From Arthrospira sp. PCC 9108 (GTDB lineage Bacteria > Cyanobacteriota > Cyanobacteriia > Cyanobacteriales > Microcoleaceae): a stretch of 64,000 nucleotides of DNA. The stretch is from NCBI GenBank assembly GCA_016745315.1, contig CP066886.1, positions 1,023,501 to 1,087,500 of the forward strand, written 5' to 3'. Positions 18,330 through 27,769 of the stretch are shown piece after piece. The position numbers were made by a program, and so were the translations under genes. Positions within the stretch are counted from its first letter, which is position 1; each line of letters starts with the position of its first letter. Under the pieces are notes generated by a model. That model did no database searches. It was given only the letters and a program-made list of their open reading frames with translations, and was not told where the DNA came from.

Positions 18330-19064
18330 TTAGGGGTTGTGGAGGATAAAAAATTCATATCCATACCATTCGTGATATTCGCGATAGATTTCCACCTCCC
18401 GTTTTTCCAGGTCTAAAATTTTCAACGCCTCCTGATTATCTTGATAAATTCGATATAGATGATTAATCCGATCCTCCAAGGGGTTATAGTAATTTAACCA
18501 CCCCCCCTCTGGTAGGGTGAATTGGTTAATTATTTCATATCCGCAATGACTGATAATCTCCGATAATTCCCATAGATTTTTCATGGCTGGATAATCAGCT
18601 TGCCAAAAATCATAAACCTCTGACGGCGGATTTTCCCGTAACCACACTAACTCACTCACCATCATATAACCACCGGATTTTAGATAGGATTTAAATTGCT
18701 TTAACCCCGCCTCAAAACCCATAATATACATGGAACCCTCAGCCCAAATAATATCAAAACTAGATGGCGGAAAATTTAGGGATGACATACTTTGATTTAA
18801 ACAGGTTATCCTCTCCCCAAAACCTTCGGCGATCGCCTTTTGTTTAAGACTGTCTAAATAAGGTTGATGAATATCGATCGCCGTAATTTCTCCATCCGTT
18901 AATCTCCCTAATTCCAGAGTGGACGACCCCGGACCACAACCTATATCTAAAATCTTCGGTTTCGACAAACTTGGTATCATCCCAAATCCTTGTCTAGTAT
19001 ACTCATCACCCCCCGGACTTTCCCTTAATAAATCCCTGTGAATTTCCCAAAAAATCTCATTCAT
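18330..19064 (-). CDS. Class I SAM-dependent methyltransferase
   Basis: 244-residue methyltransferase. Motif I is ILDIGCGPGSSTLEL (about residues 39-53), followed by the acidic end of strand 2 (ITAIDIHQPYL), FDIIWAEGS and YLKSGGYMMVSELVW. The C-terminal part holds many aromatic residues. The substrate cannot be inferred; small molecules are likely for this clade. The ATG lies two bases after the stop of the upstream unknown gene, so the pair is cotranscribed and probably coupled. Confidence 0.85.
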   Translation of the reverse strand: MNEIFWEIHRDLLRESPGGDEYTRQGFGMIPSLSKPKILDIGCGPGSSTLELGRLTDGEITAIDIHQPYLDSLKQKAIAEGFGERITCLNQSMSSLNFPPSSFDIIWAEGSMYIMGFEAGLKQFKSYLKSGGYMMVSELVWLRENPPSEVYDFWQADYPAMKNLWELSEIISHCGYEIINQFTLPEGGWLNYYNPLEDRINHLYRIYQDNQEALKILDLEKREVEIYREYHEWYGYEFFILHNP

Positions 19065-19066
19065 AG

Positions 19067-20176
19067 TTAACTTTTCGCCTGAAAATCTTTAAAAATTGTC
19101 TGAAACCCGTACATCAATCTATTGACATTATTAACATCACCAGGAATTATACCACACTCCCATTTTCGCTTCCGACTCGCTAACAACTTCCCCGCTACTT
19201 CTGACACACTATTCGACACAAAATAACAATCTCCCGCTACCCGTAACTCCGAGGCTAAAGACAAAAACGCTTGGGCTACTTCTGGCTGTAATTCGGAAGC
19301 AGAATATTCACAATTAACCCCCAATAAAATCCGCGACGCGCGAGGTTCACGGCCGTTATTTCGACAAGCATCCGCTTCCATTTTATATAATACGCAAATA
19401 TCGCAATCATACAAAACTCGCAGCCGCCCATGAACTTTAACCCCCATATGTATTTCTAAAGGTGGCTTATTAGCAAATTCAATCAGTGCGTGGGTGTAGG
19501 GCTGTGTTTTCTCATAGATTTGTCCGGGACGCTGACGAAATATTAACCTATCTGTGGCTTGTTTTGTCACATCCTTATAACTGACTTTACCCCCCTCATT
19601 TTTTGCCCCAGCTACGATGATATTAAATATATACAAAATAAACAGGTTCCTCAGTTGTTTATGTCTCCTGAGATGGGGGTTAACGATCGCCTCTAAATTT
19701 ACCTTGATTTCCGTCAACAATGATGGCTGATTTTTGGCGGAATTTACCCGCAACTTTCCTAGGGTCTTTCTGACCTGTTCAGCGGCGGCTAATCTTTCTA
19801 AAATTTCCGGCTGATAAAACTTGACAAATTCTGCCTTTTGTGCTAAGTTTGAATGCCAGGATATTTCTGATTTGAAATCTGTAGTCAGTCCTTGATTATC
19901 TAAGAGAGTGGCTATTTCTTGCTCCATTTCCACCCCAGAAATCACAGTGCGATCGATAGCATCAATCAGCATTAACAACTGTTCCTGGGGGCTATAATAA
20001 GCCAATTTGAGGTCAGGGGATTTTCTCCCCATCACCATTTCCTCAACCGTTTTTCCGGCCGTTAAAATCTCCTCTACCTGTTCAGCGATCCATCCCAATT
20101 CTAACTGATTAAGTATTTCGATCAGTTCATCATAAATAGTCCCGCAATTATGTTCGTCCATACTGTTTAAAAACAT
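19067..20176 (-). CDS. Unknown protein with possible degenerate restriction-endonuclease-like fold
   Basis: 369-residue protein, no clear family. N-terminal half is helical (LLMLIDAID..., with LRKT-like basic stretches). The C-terminal part has YDCDICVLYKMEADACR followed by RILLGVNCEYSASEL and then AQAFLSLASELRVAGDCYFVSN. That spacing resembles D...ECK cores of PD-(D/E)xK-type proteins, but here the expected E and K are N and E, so catalysis by that route would be lost. This reading is inference. Start at 20176 is supported by GGAGGT 11-12 bases upstream. The methyltransferase gene follows two bases later. Confidence 0.6.
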   Translation of the reverse strand: MFLNSMDEHNCGTIYDELIEILNQLELGWIAEQVEEILTAGKTVEEMVMGRKSPDLKLAYYSPQEQLLMLIDAIDRTVISGVEMEQEIATLLDNQGLTTDFKSEISWHSNLAQKAEFVKFYQPEILERLAAAEQVRKTLGKLRVNSAKNQPSLLTEIKVNLEAIVNPHLRRHKQLRNLFILYIFNIIVAGAKNEGGKVSYKDVTKQATDRLIFRQRPGQIYEKTQPYTHALIEFANKPPLEIHMGVKVHGRLRVLYDCDICVLYKMEADACRNNGREPRASRILLGVNCEYSASELQPEVAQAFLSLASELRVAGDCYFVSNSVSEVAGKLLASRKRKWECGIIPGDVNNVNRLMYGFQTIFKDFQAKS

Positions 20177-20327
20177 AACAACCCCACACCTCCACCAGCA
20201 CTATCTGGGAGGCGACTAATTATATTGTAGCTGATCAATTCAAAAATATGACTTAAAAATCAACTTTTTGGGTAAACCAAAACCCAGGACCCGCAAAAGT
20301 CGCCAGGGGTGGGGGTTTTGGTCTAAG

Positions 20328-20855
20328 TTAAAACTTAGGTTCAGCGGGTTGACTCTTGAGGAATTCGGTATTAACGCCAGACTCCCGCGTGAGAGCGATT
20401 TTACCAGTCCGAGAAATTTCGCGGATGCCAAATTTACTCAATACCTGAACGATCGCCACCATTTTACCAGGGTCTCCGACCACCTCAATAGTCAGGGAGT
20501 CATCCCCAATATCAACCACCCGCGCGCGAAAAATCTGAGCCAACTCAATAATCTCGGAACGAATAGCACTGTTAGGGGAGTTAACCTTCAATAACATCAA
20601 CTCCCGTTCAACACAGGGAACCTCAGTAATATCAAGTACCTTGAGAACATTAATCAGCTTGTAGAGTTGCTTAGTCAACTGCTCAATAACGCGATCGTCC
20701 CCAGGGACCACCATAGTAATTCGGGAAACCCCAGATTTTTCAGCAGGTCCAACAGCCAGGCTTTCAATGTTAAATCCACGACGAGCAAACAAGCCAGCAA
20801 TGCGCGTCAGAACACCCGCCTCATCTTCAACTAAAACAGAAAGGGTATGTTTCAT
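20328..20855 (-). CDS. ilvH: Acetolactate synthase small (regulatory) subunit
   Basis: 175-residue regulatory subunit of acetohydroxyacid synthase, the first enzyme of branched-chain amino acid synthesis; it confers feedback by valine. The ACT domain is at the N-terminus (MKHTLSVLVEDEAGVLTRIAGLFARRGFNIESLAVGP). The middle has VEQLTKQLYKLINVLKV-like residues and the C-terminal part ends IREISRTGKIALTRE. ATG 20855 matches the family; the frame extends nine codons further to 20882. It stands alone: the catalytic ilvB is not in the window. Confidence 0.95.
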   Translation of the reverse strand: MKHTLSVLVEDEAGVLTRIAGLFARRGFNIESLAVGPAEKSGVSRITMVVPGDDRVIEQLTKQLYKLINVLKVLDITEVPCVERELMLLKVNSPNSAIRSEIIELAQIFRARVVDIGDDSLTIEVVGDPGKMVAIVQVLSKFGIREISRTGKIALTRESGVNTEFLKSQPAEPKF

Positions 20856-20950
20856 GATTTTTTCCCAGGTATGGATGGCCAATTATATAACTCAAGCCGA
20901 ACCATATTCGTACTGCGTAAGTAATTGTATCCGACAACAGCCTCAGTAGA

Positions 20951-20984
20951 AAAGAAAAAAAGCCCGGTTTTATTGAACCGAGCC
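20951..20984 (-). terminator. Rho-independent terminator of the antiporter gene
   Basis: On the - strand GCTCGGTT, a five to six base loop, then AACCGGGC is followed by TTTTTTTCTTTT. It lies 38-70 bases after the antiporter stop at 21022 and upstream of ilvH, separating the two. Confidence 0.85.
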
Positions 20985-21021
20985 ATCAAAATCAATTCAC
21001 AATCTTTTAAGGATTGACCGT

Positions 21022-22446
21022 TCAAGCAGTAGTTTCCGGTTCCGTAGCCGTCGGTTCATCATCACGGAAGACCACCCGCAACAAAGGCGGAGCCACAAAA
21101 GTAGTCAGAATCACCATCAAGATAATTGCCACATCCAGAGAAGGCGACAAAGCCCCACTGTCAGAACCTACCGCCGCAAATACCAAACCCACCTCGCCCC
21201 GGGGAATCATACCGACCCCGATCGCCAATCGGTTGATATTCTCCACGCCAAAGACGCTAAACCCAGAGATAACTTTTCCGAAAATTGCCACAACAATCAG
21301 AAAAGAAGCAATCACGAGTCCCTGGCGGTTGTCAGGAACAGCAGGATTAAGAACCTCTAAATTAGTTTTCGCCCCAACGGTAACAAAAAATATCGGTACC
21401 AGCACATCAGAAATCGGTCTAGTAAGTTCTTCGAGTTCCTTTCCTGGGTCAGTTTCATCCAAGACTAACCCCGCAGCAAAAGCACCCAAAATCGCCTCTA
21501 AACCAATAGCGGCAGCGATATAGGACAGCAACAGCGCCAGAATAAAAGCCGGAATCACAATCCGACCACGGGTTTTGAACTGTTGAGCCAGAGTCACAAA
21601 AGTATCATTAAAGAACCTTCCCAATAAAATTGCACCCACCAGAAACACAGTGGCACTGATAATCAGGAAGATAATGTTAGTAACATCGATTTCTCCGGTT
21701 TTGGCTAAACTAGCCACCACCGCTAGGACAATAATTCCGAGGATGTCATCCATGACCGCCGCGCCGAGAATAATTTGACCTTCCTTAGAAGACAAGCGGC
21801 CAATTTCAGCTAACACACGGGAGGTAATCCCGATACTGGTAGCAGTCAAAGCGGCACCAGCGAAAATTGCAGCCACAGGCGGAACATTAAAGATGAGAAT
21901 TAAGCCAATGGTTCCGGCGAAAAATGGAGCCACGACCCCCACAATTGCCACCACTAGGGATTGAACCCCTACTTCCAGCAGTTCACGAATATTGGATTCT
22001 AAGCCAATTTCAAATAGTAGGACGATCACACCAATTTCAGCGAGAACTGAGATCACCTCACTTTGAGCCTCAAAGGTGGCTCCAGCAGCACTGATATCTA
22101 ACCCTGCTGTCGATGACAGTATTTGCATGATCACGGAGTCAGAAGCGCCGACACCACCTTCAGGAAATACGACTAAGTGCAGTGCTGAAATACCAATGAC
22201 TACCCCGCCGACTAATTCTCCTAAAACTGGGGGAAATCCTAACCAGTTGAAGAACTCGCCACCAACTTTACTGGCTGTATAAATGGCAATTAGGCTGAGT
22301 AGTACCGCCAATAACACCATATTCCCATCAGCCTCGGGAGCTTCGCTAATTCCCTCGATGGTGTTTGCCAACAGTGGCACGGGATCAACTCCTAAAGATG
22401 AAAACATGGAAAATGGGGAGATTATCCCCAAAACTGATAGAACCAT
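21022..22446 (-). CDS. CPA2-family cation/proton antiporter
   Basis: 474-residue membrane protein of the monovalent cation:proton antiporter-2 (Kef/NapA) family. About twelve hydrophobic segments are readable. GFPPVLGELVGGVVIG marks the first conserved helix pair and AILGAFAAGLVLDET with GAAVMDDILGIIVLAVVAS marks the ion-binding region; the paired acidic residues in MDD are typical. SDVLVPIFFVTVGAK and GMIPRGEVGLVFA complete the family pattern. No RCK/TrkA-N domain follows. It would exchange Na+ or K+ for H+ at the plasma or thylakoid membrane; the ion cannot be told. A strong terminator follows. Confidence 0.9.
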   Translation of the reverse strand: MVLSVLGIISPFSMFSSLGVDPVPLLANTIEGISEAPEADGNMVLLAVLLSLIAIYTASKVGGEFFNWLGFPPVLGELVGGVVIGISALHLVVFPEGGVGASDSVIMQILSSTAGLDISAAGATFEAQSEVISVLAEIGVIVLLFEIGLESNIRELLEVGVQSLVVAIVGVVAPFFAGTIGLILIFNVPPVAAIFAGAALTATSIGITSRVLAEIGRLSSKEGQIILGAAVMDDILGIIVLAVVASLAKTGEIDVTNIIFLIISATVFLVGAILLGRFFNDTFVTLAQQFKTRGRIVIPAFILALLLSYIAAAIGLEAILGAFAAGLVLDETDPGKELEELTRPISDVLVPIFFVTVGAKTNLEVLNPAVPDNRQGLVIASFLIVVAIFGKVISGFSVFGVENINRLAIGVGMIPRGEVGLVFAAVGSDSGALSPSLDVAIILMVILTTFVAPPLLRVVFRDDEPTATEPETTA

Positions 22447-22756
22447 CCATTTTGTGAAAACTCGTTCCTGTCTACTGTAGCGAAAAGTGGGTTCGCATAG
22501 AGTTATAAAAAGGATAAATCAACTTTTGTATTAGTTATACATAGGTTACGAGTCTCAAATTATTTCCCAATCACCCAGTCTCATGGAGTGCGTCAGAACC
22601 CGCCTCGCCAATCAATACAGCCTGTTCAGAAATCATCTGATCACCTCTCAAAGTCCCTCTCCCTCTCTGGGATCCAGATTTAGGGTGAGGGCAATGTATT
22701 AAGCGACTGGTGAACAATCAATAATCGGCAACTGACGCACCTTAGTGGCTGATGTG
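22447..22756. other. Intergenic region with dispersed repeat
   Basis: Upstream of the antiporter and downstream of the nitrilase. It has GTGCGTCAGAACCCGCC near 22590, similar to the start of the 75-bp unit near 48.5 kb, and the shared repeat at 22645-22692 listed separately. No gene is seen. Confidence 0.4.
22645..22692 (+). repeat. Dispersed short repeat, copy A
   Basis: CTCAAAGTCCCTCTCCCT... through TTTAGGGTGAGGGC matches the sequence at 49917-49964 with few differences. The other copy contains a perfect hairpin, CCCCTCTCC/GGAGAGGGG. Here the second arm is changed, so this copy looks decayed. Confidence 0.6.
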
Positions 22757-23566
22757 CTAAAATACCCGATGTTTCAGGGATGGCATTTGGCGACGGACCT
22801 GTTGGAGGCGGGTGGGTTCAATATCAGCTAAGGCGACTCCTGGCTGATCTCCCCCATCAGCTAGTATCATTCCCCAAGGATCAATAATCATGGCGTGACC
22901 GTGGGTGTGGCGGCGGCCATAGTGACAACCAGTTTGGGCGGGAGCAATCACATAACAAGTATTTTCGATCGCTCTAGCTTTTAGCAAAACTTCCCAGTGG
23001 TCTTTCCCGGTATAGGCGGTAAAGGCGGCGGGAACAAATAACACCTCGGCTCCCTGTTTAGATAAATGCCGATACAATTCTGGAAACCGCACGTCATAAC
23101 ATACAGATAAACCCAACTGACCCAATTCTGGGGAATTATAAACAGGTGGGAAATCGGTCCCAGCTTTCACTGTGGCGGACTCGCAGTAAGTATTTCCATC
23201 AGGTACATTGACATCAAAAAGATGCACTTTTTCATATCGTGCTAACTCCTGACCTGTGGGGTCTACTAACAAGGCGGTATTGCAGACTTTACCTTCTCCT
23301 TTGGGAACGGGAAACCCTCCACCCAAAAGGGTTACCTGAAAACGTTGGGCGGTAGTTTTCAAAAATTTTTCGGTTTCTTCGGCAATTTCTGAACCCTGCA
23401 TAAGTTTATCTTCTTCCTCACCCATAAACGAGAAGTTTTCGGGTAAGCCAATTAATTCAGCGCCTTGACGAATAGCTAGTTCAATTAAATCGCGAGCTTC
23501 TGACAAATTTTTCTGCAAATCAGGCAGACTGGTCATTTGGATCGCGGCAGCAGTGTAGGATTTCAT
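22757..23566 (-). CDS. Carbon-nitrogen hydrolase (nitrilase superfamily, Nit-like)
   Basis: 269-residue enzyme with the full Glu-Lys-Cys triad: E43 in GLPENFSF, K113 in YEKVHLFDV, C156 in LGLSVCYDVRFPELYR. The pattern CYDVRFPELYRHLSKQGAEV and the C-terminal HGHAMIIDPWG place it with the Nit1/Nit2-type deaminated-glutathione amidases or omega-amidases, both of which remove ammonia from small amides. ATG 23566 (MKSYTAAAIQM) is preferred; the frame extends 25 codons upstream without family similarity. It stands alone between the antiporter and psaJ, reading away from psaFJ. Confidence 0.9.
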   Translation of the reverse strand: MKSYTAAAIQMTSLPDLQKNLSEARDLIELAIRQGAELIGLPENFSFMGEEEDKLMQGSEIAEETEKFLKTTAQRFQVTLLGGGFPVPKGEGKVCNTALLVDPTGQELARYEKVHLFDVNVPDGNTYCESATVKAGTDFPPVYNSPELGQLGLSVCYDVRFPELYRHLSKQGAEVLFVPAAFTAYTGKDHWEVLLKARAIENTCYVIAPAQTGCHYGRRHTHGHAMIIDPWGMILADGGDQPGVALADIEPTRLQQVRRQMPSLKHRVF

Positions 23567-23742
23567 CGATACGGAATCAGAAAAATAAGTGATTTTTATT
23601 ATGGTCAATAATCCCACTAGGGAGCAGGTAGACCAGGACAATATTATAGGGGCAATTTATCATCACCCCTATAAATATCAATCTCTTGTTAATGATGCGA
23701 TCGCCACTTAGGGCAACCTGCCCATTTTTCCGGTTCTAATCC

Positions 23743-23868
23743 CTAGAGGGGATGAAACAGAAGGTCGGGGAAAAACCGATTAAATTCGATCAGAATACCA
23801 GCAGTAATTAACAGCCAAACCGCTGCCAAAACTGGCACAGTAGACAAATATTTCAAAAAGTCCTGCAT
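23743..23868 (-). CDS. psaJ: Photosystem I subunit IX (PsaJ)
   Basis: 41-residue single-helix thylakoid protein of photosystem I, which binds chlorophyll and carotenoid and anchors PsaF. Sequence: MQDFLKYLSTVPVLAAV, hydrophobic helix, GILIEFNRFFPDLLFHPL. The last 15 residues match the family closely. The ATG has a GGAG site eight bases upstream. It lies 100 bases after psaF on the same strand, the normal cyanobacterial order psaF-psaJ. Too short for most gene finders, but unmistakable. Confidence 0.97.
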   Translation of the reverse strand: MQDFLKYLSTVPVLAAVWLLITAGILIEFNRFFPDLLFHPL

Positions 23869-23968
23869 GAATTGAGTCTCCTAATTGATATGCCAAACAT
23901 TCGATACAATTTGGGAAAAATTCCCTTAAACTAAACCGCCAAAGGCTTGAGCTACATCCGCGAATCTC

Positions 23969-24457
23969 TTAGCGAGGAGAAACGGTGATTTCATTATCCT
24001 TAGCAAACATTTCCCCGGTGGTCATTTCTTTGAGAGCAGCCAGAGGCCAGAGAAATCCACCCAGCATCAATTGCACAGCTTTGGGAACTTCGATAATGAT
24101 TTCCTTTTCGGTGGGCTTTTTATCTTTCTGAGCATACTGGAGGTAAGAACGACCTACCCAACCAATCCATCCGGCGATATACAGGAATAGAACACTGGGG
24201 ATTAAGAAATCGCCAGCGTGGGACAGGCTACCATCTGTAATCAGGTGAGGTAGGCCATCTTCGCCACAGAGTTCTTGGGAATAGCGCTCGAACCGAGCTT
24301 TAGCTTGGTCTGGGTTAGCACTGCGGGCGATAGAAGTTTGGGCCCGTTGCTGAAATGCAGCCGAATCGGAGCAGGGAGTTAGGTTATAAGCCTCGGCGGC
24401 TGCGCTACCACCGAACCAAAGACCGAGAGCGAGAACTAGAGCCAACAATCGTCGCAT
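23969..24457 (-). CDS. psaF: Photosystem I subunit III (PsaF)
   Basis: 162-residue photosystem I subunit on the lumenal side. A signal peptide (MRRLLALVLALGLWFGGSAAAEA) precedes YNLTPCSDSAAFQQRA. The mature part has CGEDGLPHLITDGSLSHAGDFLIPSVLFLYIAGWIGWVGRSYL, with the first half of the transmembrane anchor, then KAVQLMLGGFLWPLAAL. It functions with PsaJ, whose gene follows. The ribosome site AAAGGAAAC lies about eight bases upstream. Divergent from tsaD. Confidence 0.97.
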   Translation of the reverse strand: MRRLLALVLALGLWFGGSAAAEAYNLTPCSDSAAFQQRAQTSIARSANPDQAKARFERYSQELCGEDGLPHLITDGSLSHAGDFLIPSVLFLYIAGWIGWVGRSYLQYAQKDKKPTEKEIIIEVPKAVQLMLGGFLWPLAALKEMTTGEMFAKDNEITVSPR

Positions 24458-24625
24458 AGATTTGTTTCCTTTTGTTACAAAACAATAAGTTTTTTGTACA
24501 ATCCCAACGGATTAAGGGCTTAGGAGCCATCTTACTTTGAATTCAGACTCTTGACACCCATTTAATCTCTTTCTGGGGATAAGCTACTAGATGTAACTCA
24601 ATCTTATGATTAAATTTATCAGCCA

Positions 24626-25672
24626 ATGGCAACAGTTTTAGCAATTGAAACAAGTTGTGACGAAACAGGGGTAGCAATTGTAAAGAATCGTAAAGTTTGC
24701 AGTAATGTGGTGGCTTCTCAAATCCCTATTCATCGCCCCTATGGGGGGGTAGTGCCAGAGGTGGCCTCCCGGCAACATTTGGAAATGGTCAACCCCCTAA
24801 TTACCGAAGCACTAAGTTCAGCTAATCAGGACTGGACTGATATTGATGCGATCGCTACTACCTGCGCTCCGGGGTTAGTGGGAGCGCTATTAGTGGGAAT
24901 CACAGCGGCGAAAAGTTTAGCGATGGTTCACCAGAAGCCATTTTTAGGAGTCCATCACCTAGAAGGTCACATTTATGCGTCCTACCTCAGTGAACCGGAT
25001 TTAAAACCACCATTTCTCTGTTTATTAGTTTCTGGGGGCCACACCAGTTTAATTCGGGTCATCGGTTGTGGTCAGTATGAAACTTTGGGTCAAACCCGCG
25101 ATGATGCGGCGGGAGAAGCCTTTGATAAGGTGGCTCGTTTACTCAACCTCGGTTATCCAGGCGGCCCGGTTATCGATCGCCTTGCAGCCAGTGGGAACCC
25201 CCAAGCCTTCCCTCTCCCAGAGGGTCGCATTTCCCTACCTGGGGGCGGCTATCATCCCTATGATTCCAGCTTTAGCGGCCTGAAAACGGCTGTCTTACGT
25301 TTGGTGGATAAATTCAACCAAAAAGGGGTCGAACTGCCCGTGGCAGACCTGGCAGCCAGCTTTCAGGATACAGTTGCCAGGGGGTTAACCAAACGAGCGA
25401 TCGCCTGCGCCCTCAATTACCAATTGGATACTATTACGGTTGGGGGGGGAGTTGCTGCTAACAGTCGCCTCCGTCATTTGTTACAGGAAGCGGCTAAGGA
25501 AAACCATTTAAGGGTTTTGTTCCCTCCGATGAAATTCTGCACTGATAATGCGGCGATGATCGCCTGTGCGGCGGCGGATCACCTGGAACATGATCACACC
25601 TCCCCTCTGACTTTGGGGGCTTATTCTCGTATGGCGATCGCTGATGTGATGAACCTCTATGAGGCTATCTGA
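24626..25672 (+). CDS. tsaD: tRNA N6-adenosine threonylcarbamoyltransferase TsaD
   Basis: 348-residue enzyme that transfers the threonylcarbamoyl group to A37 of ANN-decoding tRNAs, with TsaB/TsaE partners elsewhere. Seen: VLAIETSCDETGVAIV, the iron-binding HHLEGH box, LVSGGHTSLI, DDAAGEAFDKVARLLNLGYPGGP and C-terminal CTDNAAMIACA. Full length. Long G runs in it (7 and 8) are intact in frame, unlike the shorter runs in the broken genes nearby. Divergent from psaF with a 168-base shared upstream region. Confidence 0.97.
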   Translation: MATVLAIETSCDETGVAIVKNRKVCSNVVASQIPIHRPYGGVVPEVASRQHLEMVNPLITEALSSANQDWTDIDAIATTCAPGLVGALLVGITAAKSLAMVHQKPFLGVHHLEGHIYASYLSEPDLKPPFLCLLVSGGHTSLIRVIGCGQYETLGQTRDDAAGEAFDKVARLLNLGYPGGPVIDRLAASGNPQAFPLPEGRISLPGGGYHPYDSSFSGLKTAVLRLVDKFNQKGVELPVADLAASFQDTVARGLTKRAIACALNYQLDTITVGGGVAANSRLRHLLQEAAKENHLRVLFPPMKFCTDNAAMIACAAADHLEHDHTSPLTLGAYSRMAIADVMNLYEAI

Positions 25673-25703
25673 AACAATCAGGAAGTCAACAAAATTAGCA
25701 CAA

Positions 25704-25740
25704 ATGTCGGGGTGGGTTCCTAAATATCCACCACCGACAA
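25704..25740. terminator. Bidirectional terminator-like hairpin
   Basis: TGTCGG-GTGG and CCAC-CCGACA form an imperfect stem between the convergent tsaD and lipoprotein genes. It has only weak T runs, so the call is tentative. Confidence 0.4.
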
Positions 25741-25775
25741 TATCAATCAACCCGTCCTCACCCAGGAGGGCTTAA

Positions 25776-26330
25776 TCATAAGACATTCTGAGTGGCGATC
25801 GGTTGTACAAAACGATGGTTAGCCCGCACAAAACAATTACTCGCGGCCCCTTGTTCATCAGTACGTTCAACATACATCCAGGGTTGGTTTTCGTTATCAT
25901 AAACAATACCAAATCCGGCCGGACCCAGATTAATCTCAAAATCCTGTCCTTGTTTGATCGTGCCAACTACTGGCCAGTTTTTGATATTCATAGTCACCTG
26001 ACCCTGGTTAGCCAGAAGTTGGTTATAGCTGCTGAGATTATTAGCCATGCGACAGTTTAAACCGTTGGGGTCTCTGTCTGTCACTTCCCAGGTGGTATGA
26101 GTTGAACGGGTATAATCGCCATTATCTCTGGGTCTCGGTAAATTCATACCCCCCTGACCCGGTTGCGCCAGAGAAGGGGGATTTTGAGTTACTGTAGGCA
26201 TAGGACCGGCTGGGGCGACCTGAATGGCATTATTTTGGGCTTGAGGGTTTTTCTGACAAGCGATCGCACTTACCCAAACCATCCCCAGCAGAGAGACAAA
26301 ACCGATTGTTTTAAAAATTTTAGTATTCAT
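25776..26330 (-). CDS. Putative lipoprotein, unknown function
   Basis: 184-residue exported protein. The N-terminus is a lipoprotein signal (basic start, hydrophobic stretch, lipobox VSAIAC with Cys25). A proline/asparagine-rich linker (about 30-70) leads to a compact C-terminal domain with TTWEVTDRDPNGLNCRM, QDFEINLGPAGFGIVYDNENQPWMYV and SNCFVRANHRFVQPI. This looks like an SH3-like periplasmic domain common in cyanobacteria but no function is assigned. The ATG overlaps the miaB stop (ATGA), so it is translated in series with miaB. Confidence 0.75.
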   Translation of the reverse strand: MNTKIFKTIGFVSLLGMVWVSAIACQKNPQAQNNAIQVAPAGPMPTVTQNPPSLAQPGQGGMNLPRPRDNGDYTRSTHTTWEVTDRDPNGLNCRMANNLSSYNQLLANQGQVTMNIKNWPVVGTIKQGQDFEINLGPAGFGIVYDNENQPWMYVERTDEQGAASNCFVRANHRFVQPIATQNVL

Positions 26331-27685
26331 AGGGTCACATATAACTCAATAGGTTCTCCGGTGAGGCTAAATGCCCGCACCTCTATAATCTTCACTTTCA
26401 CCAGTTCACCTGAGAGTTCCGCCAAATTCCCTTTAAAAAACGTCAGACGATTACCACGGGTACGTCCCATCACCTGGCTGGGGTCTTTGGGGTTTGTGCC
26501 TTCGACTAATACCTCCTCAATGCGATCGCGGTATCTTTGGGATCTTTCCATAGCCTTCACATTCACCAGTCGGTTTAACCGTTGTAGGCGATCGGCTTTC
26601 ACCTCCTCAGAAAGCTGATTTTCCCACAACGCCGCCCCAGTTCCCGGACGGGGGGAATAAGCCGCCGTGTTCAACAGGTCAAAACCAATATCATCAACCA
26701 GTTTTAGGGTATTCTCAAACTGCGCCTCTGTTTCTCCCGGAAACCCGACGATCGCATCAGCACTAATTGACGCATCGGGAATATACTCGCGAATAGTATT
26801 AATAATCCGACGATATTTTTCATGGGTGTATCCCCGCGCCATGGCCTTTAGCACATCATTATCCCCCGACTGAAACGGGATATGGAAATGTTCGCACACC
26901 TTGGGAAGTTCCGCACAGGCGCGAATTAACCTTTCTGTGAAATAGCGAGGATGACTGGTAGCGAAACGGATACGCTCAATACCGGGTATATCATGCACAT
27001 AATAGAGCAGGTCTGTCAAAGTGTGTTGGTGACGACCGTCTGGGGTAGAACCGGGGAGGTCGCGACCATAGGCATCAATATTTTGTCCCAGCAGTGTAAC
27101 TTCTTTATAACCCGCCCTGGCTAATTCTTCCATTTCCGCCCGGATAGCTTCCGGGGTGCGGGACTGTTCGGTTCCTCGGACGTTGGGAACTACGCAATAG
27201 GTACAGCGTTCGTTGCAACCATAAATTACATTCACCCAGGCGGTGATATTGCTATCTCGGCGAGGTTTGGTGATGTCTTCCACAATATTAATCGGTTCAG
27301 TCGCCACCACCTGGGAACCCTCAAATACTTGCTCTAATAGGTCTTGGAGACGGTTGGCGTGTTGCGGTCCCATGACCAAATCCAGTTCGGGAACCCGACG
27401 CAGGAGTGCTTCTCCTTCCTGTTGGGCGACGCATCCCGCTACAATTAGGGTGAGGTTGGGATTTTCCTGTTTCCGTTTCGCTTGTCTCCCCAGGTAGGAG
27501 TAGACTTTCTGTTCGGCGTTATCGCGAATGGTACAGGTGTTGTAAAGGACGATATCAGCTTGGTTTGGGTCTTCAACGAAGGTTAACCCCATTTCGTCTA
27601 AAATGCCTGCCATACGTTCGGAGTCGGCTTTGTTCATTTGACATCCGAAAGTGGTGATATGGTAATGGCGGGGTTTTGTGGTCAT
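26327..27685 (-). CDS. miaB: tRNA-2-methylthio-N6-isopentenyladenosine synthase MiaB
   Basis: 452-residue radical-SAM methylthiotransferase that adds the 2-methylthio group to i6A37 of tRNAs. Domain order: UPF0004 (HITTFGCQMNKADSERM with Cys residues for the auxiliary cluster), radical-SAM cluster (GCNERCTYCVVP), central barrel (TLLGQNIDAYGRD), C-terminal TRAM domain (LVEGTNPKDPSQVMGRTRGNRLTFF). All expected cysteines are seen. The gene overlaps the downstream lipoprotein by four bases. Full length. Confidence 0.97.
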   Translation of the reverse strand: MTTKPRHYHITTFGCQMNKADSERMAGILDEMGLTFVEDPNQADIVLYNTCTIRDNAEQKVYSYLGRQAKRKQENPNLTLIVAGCVAQQEGEALLRRVPELDLVMGPQHANRLQDLLEQVFEGSQVVATEPINIVEDITKPRRDSNITAWVNVIYGCNERCTYCVVPNVRGTEQSRTPEAIRAEMEELARAGYKEVTLLGQNIDAYGRDLPGSTPDGRHQHTLTDLLYYVHDIPGIERIRFATSHPRYFTERLIRACAELPKVCEHFHIPFQSGDNDVLKAMARGYTHEKYRRIINTIREYIPDASISADAIVGFPGETEAQFENTLKLVDDIGFDLLNTAAYSPRPGTGAALWENQLSEEVKADRLQRLNRLVNVKAMERSQRYRDRIEEVLVEGTNPKDPSQVMGRTRGNRLTFFKGNLAELSGELVKVKIIEVRAFSLTGEPIELYVTL

Positions 27686-27769
27686 GGTTTGATATTAGGG
27701 ATAACTTATCGATAATGGTCTATCAGTTGAATGACTATTATAATTGAATGGTTGGGTTTGTGATTTTTT

